The notes: generated by a model from the sequence alone, not told the origin. A stretch of DNA of 64,000 nucleotides from Actinomadura sp. 7K507 (GCF_004348425.1 NZ_SMKK01000005.1:27253-91252); one strand, 5' to 3'. Shown: positions 33,935-42,907, counted from the first letter of the stretch. Numbers and translations: made by a program.

Positions 33935-34650
33935 TTGACGGCCTCCAGGGCCTCTTCGAGCGTGAACGCCTGCGCGTAGAGGGCCTTGCCGACGATCGCT
34001 CCCTCGACGCCATCGGCGACCAGCCCGGCCAGGGCGCGCAGGTCGTCCAGGGACGAGACGCCGCCGGAGGCGATGACGGGCTTGTCGGTGCGGGCGCAGA
34101 CCTCGCGGAGCAGCCCGGTGTTGGGGCCGCGCAGCGTACCGTCCTTGGTGACGTCGGTGACCACGTAGCGGGGGCAGCCGTCGTCCTCCAGCCGGGCGAG
34201 GACCTCCCACAGGTCGCCGCCCTCCTGGGTCCAGCCGCGGGCGGCGAGCGTCGTGCCCCGCACGTCCAGCCCCACCGCGATCTTGTCGCCGTGCGAGGCG
34301 ATGATCTTGCGGCACCACTCGGGGTCCTCCAGCGCCGCGGTTCCGATGTTGACGCGGGCGCAGCCGGTGGCCAGGGCCGCCTCCAGGGACGCGTCGTCGC
34401 GGATGCCGCCGGACAGCTCCACCTTCACGTCCAGCTTCCCCGTCACCTCGGCGAGCAGCTCGCGGTTGGACCCGCGGCCGAAGGCGGCGTCCAGGTCGAC
34501 CAGATGGATCCACTCCGCCCCCGCGCGCTGCCACGCCAGCGCCGCCTCCAGCGGGGCGCCGTAGGAGGTCTCGGTGCCGGCCTCGCCCTGGACCAGGCGC
34601 ACGGCCTGGCCATCGGCGACGTCGACGGCGGGAAGGAGCGTCAGAGTCAT
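33931..34650 (-). CDS. priA: Bifunctional phosphoribosyl isomerase PriA (HisA/TrpF)
   Basis: This 239-residue TIM barrel isomerises ProFAR in histidine synthesis and, in actinobacteria, phosphoribosyl anthranilate in tryptophan synthesis. Visible are the catalytic Asp in [20 protein letters not shown], the second acid in [17 protein letters not shown], and phosphate loops [13 protein letters not shown] and [13 protein letters not shown]. It starts at ATG 34650. The upstream 61 bases separate it from hsdS. A dedicated promoter here is not obvious, so the gene may be read from the hsd operon or from a weak local promoter. Confidence 0.94.
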   Translation of the reverse strand: MTLTLLPAVDVADGQAVRLVQGEAGTETSYGAPLEAALAWQRAGAEWIHLVDLDAAFGRGSNRELLAEVTGKLDVKVELSGGIRDDASLEAALATGCARVNIGTAALEDPEWCRKIIASHGDKIAVGLDVRGTTLAARGWTQEGGDLWEVLARLEDDGCPRYVVTDVTKDGTLRGPNTGLLREVCARTDKPVIASGGVSSLDDLRALAGLVADGVEGAIVGKALYAQAFTLEEALEAVK

Positions 34651-34711
34651 GCGGAAACCTTATCGAGGCCGGTGAGTTTCCCCGAGCAGGGGCGGACCCG
34701 CCGTCACATGC

Positions 34712-35347
34712 TCAGGATCGAACCGTGCTGAACGGGGGGCGCGAACCGCTGAACAGGAGCCGCGACACCGAGTCGCGGAGTTCGACGGTCGAGCGGATGA
34801 TCTCCTCATGGACGGCGATCTTCTCGTCCAGCAGTCCGAGGATATCGGTCATCGCCCTCTGCTCGTCGAGGGGCGGCACCGCCACCGGCATCTCGGCGAG
34901 CGTTCTGACACTCAGGTTCGGGATGACCGACCCGGTCGAGGCCCTCCGAAGCCATTCCCTCACCTCCGAATGCTCCAGGTAGTGAACGAGATAGCGCGCC
35001 ATGACCTGCGGCTCCGGGCGCAGCCGCAGGCATCCGCCACCGACGAGCCACCCCGTGTTCTCCACGGTCGTCAGCGCGCAACGGCCCAGGTCACCAGTGC
35101 GGGCGAAGACCACATCGCCGGACCGGAGAGAATAGCGGTCCTTCCTCGCGCCGCCCGGCAGGTCGATGCGGGCCAGGCCATGCGCCGTGATCCGCCCGTT
35201 TGCGATGTTTGCGATCATGACCAGCGGCACACCACCCGGCGATTCACGCCCGGCCCGCTTCGAGAGACCCGCCTGGATCTGGCATACATCGCCAAGAGGT
35301 GCGGTCTCCCACGCGTCCGGGATCGGACCGATCAGGCCCTCAGTCAT
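34712..35347 (-). CDS. hsdS: Type I restriction-modification specificity subunit (single target domain)
   Basis: This 211-residue specificity protein has one target recognition domain: WETAPLGDVCQIQAGLSKRA, VPLVMIANIANGRIT, RSGDVVFARTGDLGRCALTT, RYLVHYLEHSEVREWLRRAS and a spacer helix with GSVIPNLSVRTLAEMPVAVP followed by PLDEQRAMTDILGLLDEKIA. Full-size HsdS has two such domains in about 400 residues, so this is a half subunit expected to dimerise and recognise a palindromic site. Its ATG overlaps the hsdM stop (ATGA). Confidence 0.9.
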   Translation of the reverse strand: MTEGLIGPIPDAWETAPLGDVCQIQAGLSKRAGRESPGGVPLVMIANIANGRITAHGLARIDLPGGARKDRYSLRSGDVVFARTGDLGRCALTTVENTGWLVGGGCLRLRPEPQVMARYLVHYLEHSEVREWLRRASTGSVIPNLSVRTLAEMPVAVPPLDEQRAMTDILGLLDEKIAVHEEIIRSTVELRDSVSRLLFSGSRPPFSTVRS

Positions 35348-37002
35348 GCCTCACCCCAGAGCCGCTTACCAAGCTCATCATCGATCCGCGCAGCGCACAC
35401 CCGGAGACGTTGCAGATCATCCCAGTGCCGCAGGACGCCGTCTTCCGCCGATGCCGTGTCGATCGGTACGACATCGGACCCGACGTATAGACGGGGGCTC
35501 AGCGAATGATCGTGCGCCCGGATCATCTCCAGGTCGGCGCGGCGGGCGAAACCGCGCTCGCCCTCGAACCGGCCACCCCGCCACCCACGGTACGTTTCGG
35601 TGATCTTGCGAAGATCGTCGTCGCCGAGCTTCCGCACAGTCCGGGACCGCGCCTCTCCGAGCCGGGACGCGTCGATCAGAAGGAGCCCGTCCGTGGCGCT
35701 CCCGCCCCTCCGAAGGATCCACAGGCTCACCGGGATCGCCGTCGACGCGAAGAGATTCGGGGGGAGGTCGATGACGCAATCGATCACTCCGTTCTCCACC
35801 ATGGCAGTCCTGATCGAGCGCTCCGCCCGCTGCGTCCTGAACGTCGCGCCCCGGGGAGTGAGGACGGCGGCACGTCCCCGCGCGGACAACACCGCCACGG
35901 CGTGCTGCAGCCACGCGAAGACGGCGTTCCGCGTTGGGCCGTACGGCAGGTGAGCACCCCCTCCGTCTCGGCCCCCGAGGGCAAGGTTGAACGGCGGATT
36001 GGTGATCACGACGTCGTATCGATCATCGCTTCGGGGACCGTGATCGAGGGCTTCCAGCGCTCCGATCCGGACGTCGGCGAGGTGCCCGTGCAGGAGAAGG
36101 TTCATCGCGGCCAGGTACCGGGCGCGCTCCCCCAGGGCCTGTCCCGTCGCCCGGGGCGGTGCCGCCTCCTCCCGTCCACCGGCGGGGACGGCCCGGTCGG
36201 CTGCCGCGGCGAGGAGGCCGCCCGTCCCGCAGGAAGGGTCCAGGATCCGATCCTTCGCGGACGGTTCAACGAGATCGACCATCAGGTGCACCAACGACCG
36301 GGGCGTGTAGAACTCCCCACCGCGATGGCCCTCTGAGTCGAGGACCCGTTCCAGAATCTCCCCGTACAGCGCCACCGCGTCCGCACGCCACCGCAGGACG
36401 TCCCCGGCGCCGTCGAGCACTCGCACGACAGCGCGTATGGTCTCACCGGCACGATCCCTGTCACGCGGCAAGGGGGGATCGAGGGGGAGGCCGACTTCCC
36501 TGGGCATCCCGTCGATCCACGCCGAGCGAAAAAGGTCAGCGGCATCGACCGAGGAAACGCCGGCCAAGTCTTCAGAGAGCCGATCCGAGCCACCTGGATC
36601 GACGAAACGGTGGCACAGAAGGGTCAGCACGAGATCCGCGTGGTCGCTGGGGTCGGCGAAGTCGCGTACGCGCCAGAGGATCTCCATGATCTCGTCCGCG
36701 ATCCAGGTGCGCGACGGTGCCGGTTCTTGCGGCCGTGCCGGTACCCGGTCCGCCCCGACGGCCGCTGCGCGGAAGCGATCGCCGAACGTGGTCCCGGTCT
36801 GCTCGCCGGGGCGGAGCGCGTTCACCGGGATCCTCCGGCCGTCCAGCCATGCGGCGATCTCGGCGGAGTCGAAGAGGTCGCCCTCAGCACCTTCGACGGG
36901 GTCCGGGAAATCGGTGTGGCGCCGTTTCCAGTTGGAGACAGCCGGCCGCTGGACACTCGCCCGACGCGCGATTTCGGCCAGGGATACGCACTCGGTCCTC
37001 AT
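35344..37002 (-). CDS. hsdM: Type I N6-adenine DNA methyltransferase with N-terminal helix-turn-helix
   Basis: This 552-residue methyltransferase is the modification subunit. It starts at ATG 37002, preceded by AAAGGA. The first 60 residues form a DNA-binding helix-turn-helix (SLAEIARRASVQRPAVSNWK followed by EIAAWLDGRRIPV), an addition not present in classical HsdM. The AdoMet site is ILDPSCGTGGLLAA at residues 253-266, and the catalytic motif NPPF is at 335-338. The bundle region before it (LYGEILERVLDSEGHRGGEF) is HsdM-like. No HsdR restriction gene is present in the window, so the pair works as a methyltransferase, or with the HEPN protein upstream. Confidence 0.9.
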   Translation of the reverse strand: MRTECVSLAEIARRASVQRPAVSNWKRRHTDFPDPVEGAEGDLFDSAEIAAWLDGRRIPVNALRPGEQTGTTFGDRFRAAAVGADRVPARPQEPAPSRTWIADEIMEILWRVRDFADPSDHADLVLTLLCHRFVDPGGSDRLSEDLAGVSSVDAADLFRSAWIDGMPREVGLPLDPPLPRDRDRAGETIRAVVRVLDGAGDVLRWRADAVALYGEILERVLDSEGHRGGEFYTPRSLVHLMVDLVEPSAKDRILDPSCGTGGLLAAAADRAVPAGGREEAAPPRATGQALGERARYLAAMNLLLHGHLADVRIGALEALDHGPRSDDRYDVVITNPPFNLALGGRDGGGAHLPYGPTRNAVFAWLQHAVAVLSARGRAAVLTPRGATFRTQRAERSIRTAMVENGVIDCVIDLPPNLFASTAIPVSLWILRRGGSATDGLLLIDASRLGEARSRTVRKLGDDDLRKITETYRGWRGGRFEGERGFARRADLEMIRAHDHSLSPRLYVGSDVVPIDTASAEDGVLRHWDDLQRLRVCAARIDDELGKRLWGEA

Positions 37003-37013
37003 CCCGGGTCCTT

Positions 37014-37676
37014 TCAGAAGCTCAGCCTGAGCCGGCCTGCGCAGACATCGTCGCGTCGTCGGAGCACCTCCGGGATACGGTCCAGCTCCCGGGCCAGCAC
37101 CACGCACTCCGGCGAAAGGTGACCGAGTAGCCGGAACACCCTTTCGTGGTCCTTCTCCAGCACCCGGTGGTGAATCGGCTCGTGATGCATGACCCGGTTA
37201 CGGAACTGAAGAGCTTCGTACATCTCGGCGTGGAGCTCGCGGCGCGGTCCCGAGTACCCGGGGAACGCACGATGCAGGGCGGGTACCCAGAAATGCCGGT
37301 CAGCGCGGTGACTGAGCAGCGACACCCAGAACCCGAAGGTGAGTTCCGCGACGATGGCATCGGGGCTCGGGTCGCGCATCGCTCGTCTCCGCAGTTTCGA
37401 CCTGGCCTGCTCCACACTGCGCCGTCCCTCATCGGTGAGCCGTGCGTTCGCCCACCAATCCGGGCGCCCGTGCCTGCCGTAGAGCTGGGTGTGCAAGGCG
37501 TTCCGGAGCGTGACCTCAAGGCAATGGAGAGGGCCGTAAAAGGCGGCGGACGCCTCCACGTTCCACCAGTACAGGCGCATCGCTTGCGCAAGGTCGCCGC
37601 CGCTGGCGGCCAGATAGGGCGCCATCCTCGCCGAGGAGAAGGCGGCGTGCGCCCAGCGAAGCTCTTCAACGCTCAC
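37014..37676 (-). CDS. Abi-like HEPN protein (Abi_2/AbiF-type), probable RNase
   Basis: This 220-residue protein belongs to the abortive-infection Abi_2 group. The GTG at 37676 is chosen because GGGAG lies 6 nt upstream; in-frame ATG codons at 37682, 37700 and 37721 are alternatives. The N-terminal signature is QAMRLYWWNVEASAAFYGPL then LEVTLRNALHTQLYG, with R58-N59 and H62. The C-terminal HEPN motif is R159-N-R-V-M-H164-H165, followed by EPIHHRVLEKDHERVFRLLG. R-x4-6-H motifs of this kind cut RNA in Abi proteins and in Cas13. It is 11 nt from the hsdM start, so HEPN, methyltransferase and specificity genes form one operon. Confidence 0.85.
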   Translation of the reverse strand: MSVEELRWAHAAFSSARMAPYLAASGGDLAQAMRLYWWNVEASAAFYGPLHCLEVTLRNALHTQLYGRHGRPDWWANARLTDEGRRSVEQARSKLRRRAMRDPSPDAIVAELTFGFWVSLLSHRADRHFWVPALHRAFPGYSGPRRELHAEMYEALQFRNRVMHHEPIHHRVLEKDHERVFRLLGHLSPECVVLARELDRIPEVLRRRDDVCAGRLRLSF

Positions 37677-37702
37677 CGGCATCTCCCGCCTGCTCGGCAT
37701 CC

Positions 37703-37731
37703 CTGAGGACGCAAAGGTCATGTGGTATAGT
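37703..37731 (+). promoter_or_regulatory. Divergent promoter region of the HEPN operon and small RNA
   Basis: On the plus strand CTGAGG (37703-37708) and TATAGT (37726-37731) are spaced by 17 nt and would start transcription near 37738. On the minus strand the same AT patch gives TATACC (37729-37724) facing the HEPN gene. The two -10 boxes overlap, so RNA polymerase could serve only one direction at a time. No experimental support exists; the boxes are read from consensus similarity. Confidence 0.45.
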
Positions 37732-37737
37732 GCACTC

Positions 37738-37834
37738 GTACGCCCTGGGTCCGCCTCTGCTTCGCATGCCACCCAAGGCACAGAGGTACTCTCCCGGCGG
37801 CCGTCTCGATCGAGACGGCCGCCGGTCTTTGTTG
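37738..37834 (+). ncRNA. Candidate structured small RNA divergent from the HEPN gene
   Basis: A roughly 95-nt transcript is bounded by the promoter at 37703-37731 and the strong terminator ending near 37834. It has no convincing open frame. It can fold into a long helix with CCTCT (37754-37758) against AGAGG (37782-37786), enclosing an inner hairpin TGCC/GGCA with loop ACCCAA (37767-37780). It lies next to a HEPN abortive-infection gene. AbiF-like proteins have been reported with RNA antitoxins, so this may be such an RNA. The boundary positions are inferred from the promoter and terminator only. Confidence 0.45.
37796..37834 (+). terminator. Strong rho-independent terminator
   Basis: The 28-nt stretch 37796-37823 is a perfect palindrome with arms GGCGGCCGTCTC and GAGACGGCCGCC around GATC. 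It is followed by GGTCTTTGTTG. It is oriented for plus-strand transcripts, since there is no T-run on the other side. It is unusually strong for this genome and ends the candidate small RNA. Confidence 0.8.
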
Positions 37835-37893
37835 CTACCCACCTTAGCCCCGGACCGCCGGCTCCCGCGAGCTCATTGCCAATATTTCTTTTT

Positions 37894-37949
37894 GTTAAGG
37901 CCTGTCCTGCCGTGCTGCGAGCTTGCTTCATGGTGAGTCAGGCCTTAAC
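37894..37949. repeat. Perfect 11-bp inverted repeat at the hisH-proximal end of the insert
   Basis: GTTAAGGCCTG (37894-37904) and CAGGCCTTAAC (37939-37949) are perfect inverted copies separated by 34 bases. The left side is an AT-rich stretch (AATATTTCTTTTTGTTAAG). It sits 26 bases beyond the hisH stop, at the edge between the his operon and the hsd/HEPN block. It may terminate the hisH transcript, or mark the junction where the block entered. No matching repeat is visible at the priA side. Confidence 0.5.
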
Positions 37950-37975
37950 AGATCACCGTCCGCGATGTGGCGGGG

Positions 37976-38611
37976 TCAGGACAGGGACGTGAGCCAGTTG
38001 CGGAGGAGGTCCGCGCCCGCGTCGCCGGACTTCTCCGGGTGGAACTGGGTGGCGCACAGGGGGCCGTTCTCGACGGCGGCGACGAAGCGGCCGCCGTGCT
38101 CGGCCCAGGTGACCAGGGGCGGCGCGATGAGGCCGGTCGGGTCCGGTTCCAGGTCCCAGCGGCGGGCGGCGTAGGAGTGCACGAAGTAGAACCGGGCGTC
38201 CTCCAGGCCGCGGAAGAGGGCCGAGCCCCCGGGGACGTCCACGGTGTTCCAGCCCATGTGCGGGACGACCGGGGCGTCGAGGCGGTCGACCGTGCCGGGC
38301 CACTCGTCGCAGCCCTCGGTGGTGACGCCGTGCTCGATGCCCTTGGTGAACAGGATCTGCATGCCGACGCAGATGCCGAGGACGGGACGCCCGCCGGCGA
38401 GGCGGCGGCCGATGACCTGGTCGCCGCCGACCGAGCGCAGGCCCGCCATGCACGCCGCGAACGCGCCGACGCCGGGGACGACGAGGCCGTCGGCGGCGAG
38501 CGCGGCGTCCCGGTCGGCGGTGACCGTCACGTCCGCGCCGGCGCGGGCGACGGCGCGTTCGGCCGAGCGCAGGTTCCCCGACCCGTAGTCGAGGATCACG
38601 ATGTTCTTCAC
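37976..38611 (-). CDS. hisH: Imidazole glycerol phosphate synthase, glutaminase subunit HisH
   Basis: This 211-residue class I amidotransferase releases ammonia for HisF. It starts at GTG 38611, overlapping the stop of the upstream small gene (GTGA). The start [20 protein letters not shown] is typical, the nucleophile Cys is in [13 protein letters not shown], and the His-Glu pair is in [12 protein letters not shown]. It closes the upstream half of the split histidine operon. Confidence 0.96.
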   Translation of the reverse strand: MKNIVILDYGSGNLRSAERAVARAGADVTVTADRDAALAADGLVVPGVGAFAACMAGLRSVGGDQVIGRRLAGGRPVLGICVGMQILFTKGIEHGVTTEGCDEWPGTVDRLDAPVVPHMGWNTVDVPGGSALFRGLEDARFYFVHSYAARRWDLEPDPTGLIAPPLVTWAEHGGRFVAAVENGPLCATQFHPEKSGDAGADLLRNWLTSLS

Positions 38612-38778
38612 AGCCACGACACGCCCCCGGCGATGGCCAGGCCGGCGAGGACGAGCACGATCAGGGCGGCGATCTTCAGGCCCTGCTTGACGAAGCTGTA
38701 GACGCCCGCCAGCAGGAACGCCCCGACCGCGAAGAGCGCGACGTTGCCGTAGGTGAAGTGCAGGTCGCCGATGTCCAC
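38608..38778 (-). CDS. Small membrane protein between hisB and hisH
   Basis: This encodes a 56-residue protein starting at GTG 38778, two nt after hisB. It overlaps the hisH start by 4 nt. It begins [20 protein letters not shown] and has two hydrophobic helices, [17 protein letters not shown] and [16 protein letters not shown], joined by a short basic turn (KQGLK). A small membrane gene occurs at this place in other actinobacterial histidine operons, as I recall. The function is unknown; the tight coupling at both ends supports it being a real gene. Confidence 0.8.
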   Translation of the reverse strand: MDIGDLHFTYGNVALFAVGAFLLAGVYSFVKQGLKIAALIVLVLAGLAIAGGVSWL

Positions 38779-38780
38779 GG

Positions 38781-39374
38781 CTACAGGGCTCCCTTGGTGG
38801 ACGGGATCCCCTGCACCTTCGGGTCGAACGCCACGGCGTCGCGCAGCGCGCGGGCAAGGGCCTTGAACTGCGCCTCCACGATGTGGTGGGCGTTGCGCCC
38901 GTACGGGACGTGGACGTGCAGCGCCACCCGCGCGTTCGACACGAACGACTCGAAGATGTGCCGGGTCATCGTGGTGTCGTACTCGGGGCCGATCATCGGG
39001 GCCATGCCGTCCGGCTCGACGTGCACGAGGTAGGGGCGGCCGGACACGTCCACGGTGACCTGCGCGAGCGACTCGTCCAGCGGGATCGAGGCGTCGGCGA
39101 AGCGGCGGATTCCGGCCTTGTCGCCGAGCGCCTCCCGGAACGCCTGGCCGAGCGCGATGGAGGTGTCCTCGATCGTGTGGTGGCTGTCGATGTGCAGGTC
39201 GCCGGCGGTCTTGACGGTCAGGTCGAACGACCCGTGCTTGCCGAGCTGGGCCAGCATGTGGTCGAAGAACCCCACGCCGGTCGCGACGTCGACCTGCCCG
39301 GTCCCGTCGAGGTCGATCTCCACGAGGACCTGGGTCTCCCTGGTCCCCCGCTCGACTCGTCCCTTGCGCGTCAC
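38781..39374 (-). CDS. hisB: Imidazoleglycerol-phosphate dehydratase HisB
   Basis: This 197-residue enzyme dehydrates imidazole glycerol phosphate. It starts at GTG 39374, overlapping the hisC stop by 4 nt. The manganese-binding His clusters are [16 protein letters not shown] and [39 protein letters not shown] is the second family signature. It lacks the N-terminal phosphatase domain of enterobacterial HisB, as usual for actinobacteria. Confidence 0.97.
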   Translation of the reverse strand: MTRKGRVERGTRETQVLVEIDLDGTGQVDVATGVGFFDHMLAQLGKHGSFDLTVKTAGDLHIDSHHTIEDTSIALGQAFREALGDKAGIRRFADASIPLDESLAQVTVDVSGRPYLVHVEPDGMAPMIGPEYDTTMTRHIFESFVSNARVALHVHVPYGRNAHHIVEAQFKALARALRDAVAFDPKVQGIPSTKGAL

Positions 39375-40519
39375 AGACTCTCCTTACTGTTCCCGGCGAA
39401 GTCGGTCCGGGGGGTGTGGGGGGTCGTCCCCCCTCGCGATTGAAGCAGGGCGGTGCGGAACGCGGCCATCTCCTCGGGGGTGCCTATGGTGACCCGCAGC
39501 CACTCGGGCGGCCCCACCTCCCGGATCAGCACGCCGCGTCCGAGCAGGTCCTCCCAGACCTTCCGGCGGTCCGGGAACGTCCCGAACAGGACGAAGTTGG
39601 CGTCGGAGTCGGCCACCCGGAACCCCTCGGCGCGCAGCCACGCGACGAGGCCGTCGCGTTCGCGGCGCAGCGCGCCGACGCCGCCGAGCAGCTCCTCGCC
39701 GTGGGCGAGGGCGGTGCGGGCCACGGCCTGGGTGACGGCCGACAGGTGGTAGGGCAGCCGGACGAGCAGCAGCGCGTCCAGGACGGCGGGGTCGGCGGCC
39801 AGGTAGCCGAGCCGGGTCCCGGCCATCGCGAACGCCTTGGACATCGTCCGGGTGACGATCAGCCGCGGGTTGCCGTCCAGCAGCGTCAGCGCGGACGGCG
39901 TCTCCCGGCGGCGGAACTCGCCGTAGGCCTCGTCGACGACGACCATGCCGGGCGCGGCCTCCAGGACGGCCTCGATCGCCTCCAGCGGCAGCGCGGTCCC
40001 GGTCGGGTTGTTCGGCGAGGTGAGGAACACGACGTCGGGCCGGTGCTCCTCGACGGCCTCGATCGCGCGGGCGGGTTCGATGCCGAAGTCGTCGTCGCGG
40101 AAGGCGTCGATCCAGCGCGTCCCCGACACCCCGGTGATGATCGGGTGCATCGAGTAGGACGGCTCGAAGCCCAGCGCGGTGCGGCCCGCCCCGCCGAAGG
40201 CGAGCAGGATCTGCTGGAGGATCTCGTTGGAGCCGTTGGCCGCCCACACCTGGCCGGCGGTGAGGCCGATCCCGGGCGTGTCGGCGTTGAGGAAGGCGGC
40301 GAGGTCCTCGCGGAGCGCGACGGCGTCGCGGTCGGGGTAGCGGTTCAGCGTCCCGGCGACGTCCATGACGGCCTCGCCTAGGGCCTTCACCAGCGCCTCG
40401 GACGGCGGGTACGGGTTCTCGTTGGTGTTCAGGGCGTACGGGACGTCCAGCTGGGGCGCCCCGTAGGGCTTGCGGCCGCGCAGATCGTCCCGCAGCGGCA
40501 GGTCGTCGAGCGAGGTCAC
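39371..40519 (-). CDS. hisC: Histidinol-phosphate aminotransferase HisC
   Basis: This 382-residue class II PLP aminotransferase makes histidinol phosphate. It starts at GTG 40519, overlapping hisD by 4 nt. It has [52 protein letters not shown], and the PLP lysine in [20 protein letters not shown]. Near the C-terminus [17 protein letters not shown] includes the substrate-binding Arg. A 20-residue Ser/Thr-rich tail extends past the usual end. Confidence 0.96.
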   Translation of the reverse strand: MTSLDDLPLRDDLRGRKPYGAPQLDVPYALNTNENPYPPSEALVKALGEAVMDVAGTLNRYPDRDAVALREDLAAFLNADTPGIGLTAGQVWAANGSNEILQQILLAFGGAGRTALGFEPSYSMHPIITGVSGTRWIDAFRDDDFGIEPARAIEAVEEHRPDVVFLTSPNNPTGTALPLEAIEAVLEAAPGMVVVDEAYGEFRRRETPSALTLLDGNPRLIVTRTMSKAFAMAGTRLGYLAADPAVLDALLLVRLPYHLSAVTQAVARTALAHGEELLGGVGALRRERDGLVAWLRAEGFRVADSDANFVLFGTFPDRRKVWEDLLGRGVLIREVGPPEWLRVTIGTPEEMAAFRTALLQSRGGTTPHTPRTDFAGNSKESL

Positions 40520-41823
40520 GAAGGGACCTCCCAATCGAAACGGGCCTTCAGCGCGTCGCCGTGGGCGGGCAGGTCCTCGGCCTCGGCGAGCGCGACGACG
40601 CGGGCGGTGGCCTCGGCGAGGGCGTCGCGGTCGTACTCGACGACGTGCACGCCGCGCAGGAACGACTGGACCGACAGCCCGGACGAGTGGCAGGCGCATC
40701 CGCCGGTCGGCAGCACGTGGTTGGAGCCGGCGAGGTAGTCGCCGAGCGACACCGGCGCGTGCCGCCCCACGAAGATCGCCCCGGCGTTGCGGACGCGGGC
40801 GGCGACGGCGGAGGCGTCCGCGGTGTGGATCTCCAGGTGCTCGGCGGCGTAGGCGTCCACGACCTTCAGGCCGTCCTCGACGCCGTCCACGAGCACGATG
40901 CCGGACTGCCGCCCGGCGAGCGCCTCGGTGATCCGCTCGGTGTGCCTGGTGCGGGCGACCTGGGTCTTCAGTTCGGTCTCGACCTCGTCGGCGAGCCGCG
41001 CCGAGTCGGTGACCAGCACGGCGGCGGCGAGCGTGTCGTGCTCGGCCTGGCTGATCAGGTCGGCGGCGACGTCCACCGGGTCGGCGGTGCCGTCGGCGAG
41101 GATCGCGATCTCGGTCGGGCCCGCCTCGGCGTCGATGCCGATCACGCCCTTGAGGAGCCGCTTGGCGGCGGCGACGTAGACGTTGCCCGGCCCGGTGACC
41201 AGGTCGGTGCGGGGGCACTCGCCGGTTCCGTAGGCGAACATCGCGATCGCCTGGGCGCCGCCCGCGGCGTACACCTCGTCGACGCCGAGCAGCGCGCACG
41301 CCGCGAGGATCGCCGGGTGCGGCAGCCCGCCGTGCTCGCGCTGGGGAGGCGAGGTGACGGCGAGGGAGCCGACTCCGGCCTCCTGCGCGGGGACGACGTT
41401 CATGACCACGCTGGACGGGTACACGGCCTGCCCGCCCGGCACGTACAGGCCGACGCGCCCCACCGGGATCCAGCGTTCGGTGACGGTCCCGCCGGGCACG
41501 ACCTGCGTGGTGACGTCGGTGCGGCGCTGGTCGCGGTGGACGGTGCGGGCGCGGCGGACGCACTCCTCCAGCGCGTCCCGGACGGCCGGGTCGAGGCCGG
41601 TGAGGGCCCGGTGCACGGCCTCGGCCGGGACCCGGGTGCGCTCCAGCTCGACCCCGTCGAAGTTCCTCGTGTGCTCCCGCACCGCCTCCGATCCCCGATG
41701 GCGGACGTCCTCGCAGATGGGCCGCACCTTCGCCAGGGCGGCCTCGACGTCGAGTTCGGCGCGGGGCAGCACGGAGCGCAGATCGCCGGGAAGCGAGCCG
41801 CGCAGGTCGATACGGGAAATCAC
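40516..41823 (-). CDS. hisD: Histidinol dehydrogenase HisD
   Basis: This 435-residue zinc enzyme oxidises histidinol to histidine. It starts at ATG 41823. Visible are [91 protein letters not shown] (zinc Gln/His) and [10 protein letters not shown]. It is the first gene of this operon half. A TAGACT -10 (complement of 41830-41835) lies just upstream. Confidence 0.97.
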   Translation of the reverse strand: MISRIDLRGSLPGDLRSVLPRAELDVEAALAKVRPICEDVRHRGSEAVREHTRNFDGVELERTRVPAEAVHRALTGLDPAVRDALEECVRRARTVHRDQRRTDVTTQVVPGGTVTERWIPVGRVGLYVPGGQAVYPSSVVMNVVPAQEAGVGSLAVTSPPQREHGGLPHPAILAACALLGVDEVYAAGGAQAIAMFAYGTGECPRTDLVTGPGNVYVAAAKRLLKGVIGIDAEAGPTEIAILADGTADPVDVAADLISQAEHDTLAAAVLVTDSARLADEVETELKTQVARTRHTERITEALAGRQSGIVLVDGVEDGLKVVDAYAAEHLEIHTADASAVAARVRNAGAIFVGRHAPVSLGDYLAGSNHVLPTGGCACHSSGLSVQSFLRGVHVVEYDRDALAEATARVVALAEAEDLPAHGDALKARFDWEVPS

Positions 41824-41875
41824 CCGTCCAGTCTACGGAGTGCGACCGCCTCTCGCGCACCGTCTCACCTGGCGA

Positions 41876-41892
41876 GACGGCCGGCGGCCGTC
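41876..41892 (-). terminator. Hairpin between phzF-like gene and hisD
   Basis: GACGGCC (41876-41882) and GGCCGTC (41886-41892) pair around GGC. It lies 6 bases past the stop of the PhzF-like gene on the minus strand and about 50 bases before the hisD start. It probably insulates the histidine operon. No T-run follows. Confidence 0.5.
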
Positions 41893-41898
41893 CCGGGG

Positions 41899-42714
41899 TC
41901 AGGCGCGCAGGTCGCCGTCCAGGACGGTCACGGCGGTCCCGGACAGGACGACCCGGTCACCGCGCACCGCGACGCGGACGAGGCCGCCGCGCGGCGACGC
42001 CTGGAACCCGGTCATGGTGTCGCGGCCGAGGCGCTCCGCCCAGTAGGGGGCGAGGGCGCAGTGCGCCGAGCCGGTGACCGGGTCCTCGCCGTCGCCGGGC
42101 AGGACGCGGGGGGCGAGGAACCGGGACACGAAGTCGTGGTCCCCGCCCTGGTCCGCCGCCGCCGTGACGATGACGCCGCGGGCGTCGATCGCGGCGACCG
42201 CCCGCATGTCGGGGTCGAGCCCGCGGACGTCCGCCTCGCCGGCGAGCTCCACGAGCAGGTCGTTCTGGACGTTGCGCCCGGCCGCGGTCACCCGGGCGCC
42301 GAGGGCCTCGGCGAGCCCTTCGGGGACGTCGGCCGGCTCGGCCGGGCAGGCCGGGAAGTCCATCGACAGGACTCCCGCCTCGTCCTGGGTGACGGTGAGG
42401 ACGCCGCTCTGGAGCGTCCGGAAGCGGATCGGCCGGCCGGCCGCGACGGTCCCGGTGGAGTAGAGGGCGTGGGCGGCGCCGAGGGTGGCGTGCCCGCACA
42501 GCGCGACCTCCACCAGCGGCGTGAACCAGCGCAGCTCGAAGTCCGCGTCGCGGTCACCCGCGACGGGCCGGACGAACGCCGTCTCGGAGTGCTTCATCTC
42601 GGCGGCGACCCGCTGCATCCACCCGGGATCGGCGGCTTCCTGGAGCAGGCACACCCCGGCCGGGTTGCCGGCGAACGGGCGGTCGGTGAAGGCGTCGACG
42701 ACGAGCATCCTCAT
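41899..42714 (-). CDS. PhzF-family isomerase
   Basis: This encodes a 271-residue enzyme from ATG 42714. It opens with [20 protein letters not shown] and carries the catalytic Glu in [11 protein letters not shown]. Other family blocks are [40 protein letters not shown] and [20 protein letters not shown]. PhzF-like enzymes move protons in small metabolites (phenazine precursors, epimerisation). This stand-alone copy is metabolic and its substrate is unknown. Confidence 0.92.
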   Translation of the reverse strand: MRMLVVDAFTDRPFAGNPAGVCLLQEAADPGWMQRVAAEMKHSETAFVRPVAGDRDADFELRWFTPLVEVALCGHATLGAAHALYSTGTVAAGRPIRFRTLQSGVLTVTQDEAGVLSMDFPACPAEPADVPEGLAEALGARVTAAGRNVQNDLLVELAGEADVRGLDPDMRAVAAIDARGVIVTAAADQGGDHDFVSRFLAPRVLPGDGEDPVTGSAHCALAPYWAERLGRDTMTGFQASPRGGLVRVAVRGDRVVLSGTAVTVLDGDLRA

Positions 42715-42805
42715 GGCGCCGACGCTACCGGCCGGGCCGCGCGGGCCGGCAGGGCCGATCCGGGAAAGTGGCCCGCGCCCCGGCGCAGGGGCATGACTCC
42801 CTGGC

Positions 42806-42818
42806 TTCACAGTGTGAA
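42806..42818. promoter_or_regulatory. Short palindrome in the divergent region before the LON-domain gene
   Basis: TTCACA (42806-42811) and TGTGAA (42813-42818) flank a single G. The site sits in a locally AT-rich stretch 90 bases upstream of the LON-domain start and 92 bases upstream of the PhzF start. It could be an operator for either gene. It is short, so chance is possible. Confidence 0.3.
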
Positions 42819-42907
42819 AAATCGGACCTTACCAAGATCATCATTCAGGACGTACCCTGGCGCGTGAAGGGCGCTCCCCGGTGGCGCCCAGGAGCGTGGG
42901 AGAGAGT

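Noticed and set aside
37738..37834. tRNA or tmRNA gene at the small RNA position
   Set aside because: There is no acceptor/T-arm pattern and no CCA-compatible end. The body is a simple long hairpin followed by a terminator.
34651..37975. A restriction (HsdR) gene or its remains
   Set aside because: No helicase or PD-(D/E)XK motif was seen on either strand within the insert. The only extra gene is the HEPN protein.
42806..42818. CRP/FNR-type binding site at the short palindrome
   Set aside because: The half-sites are in the opposite order (TTCACA-TGTGAA) to TGTGA-N6-TCACA and are separated by one base, so it does not match that consensus.
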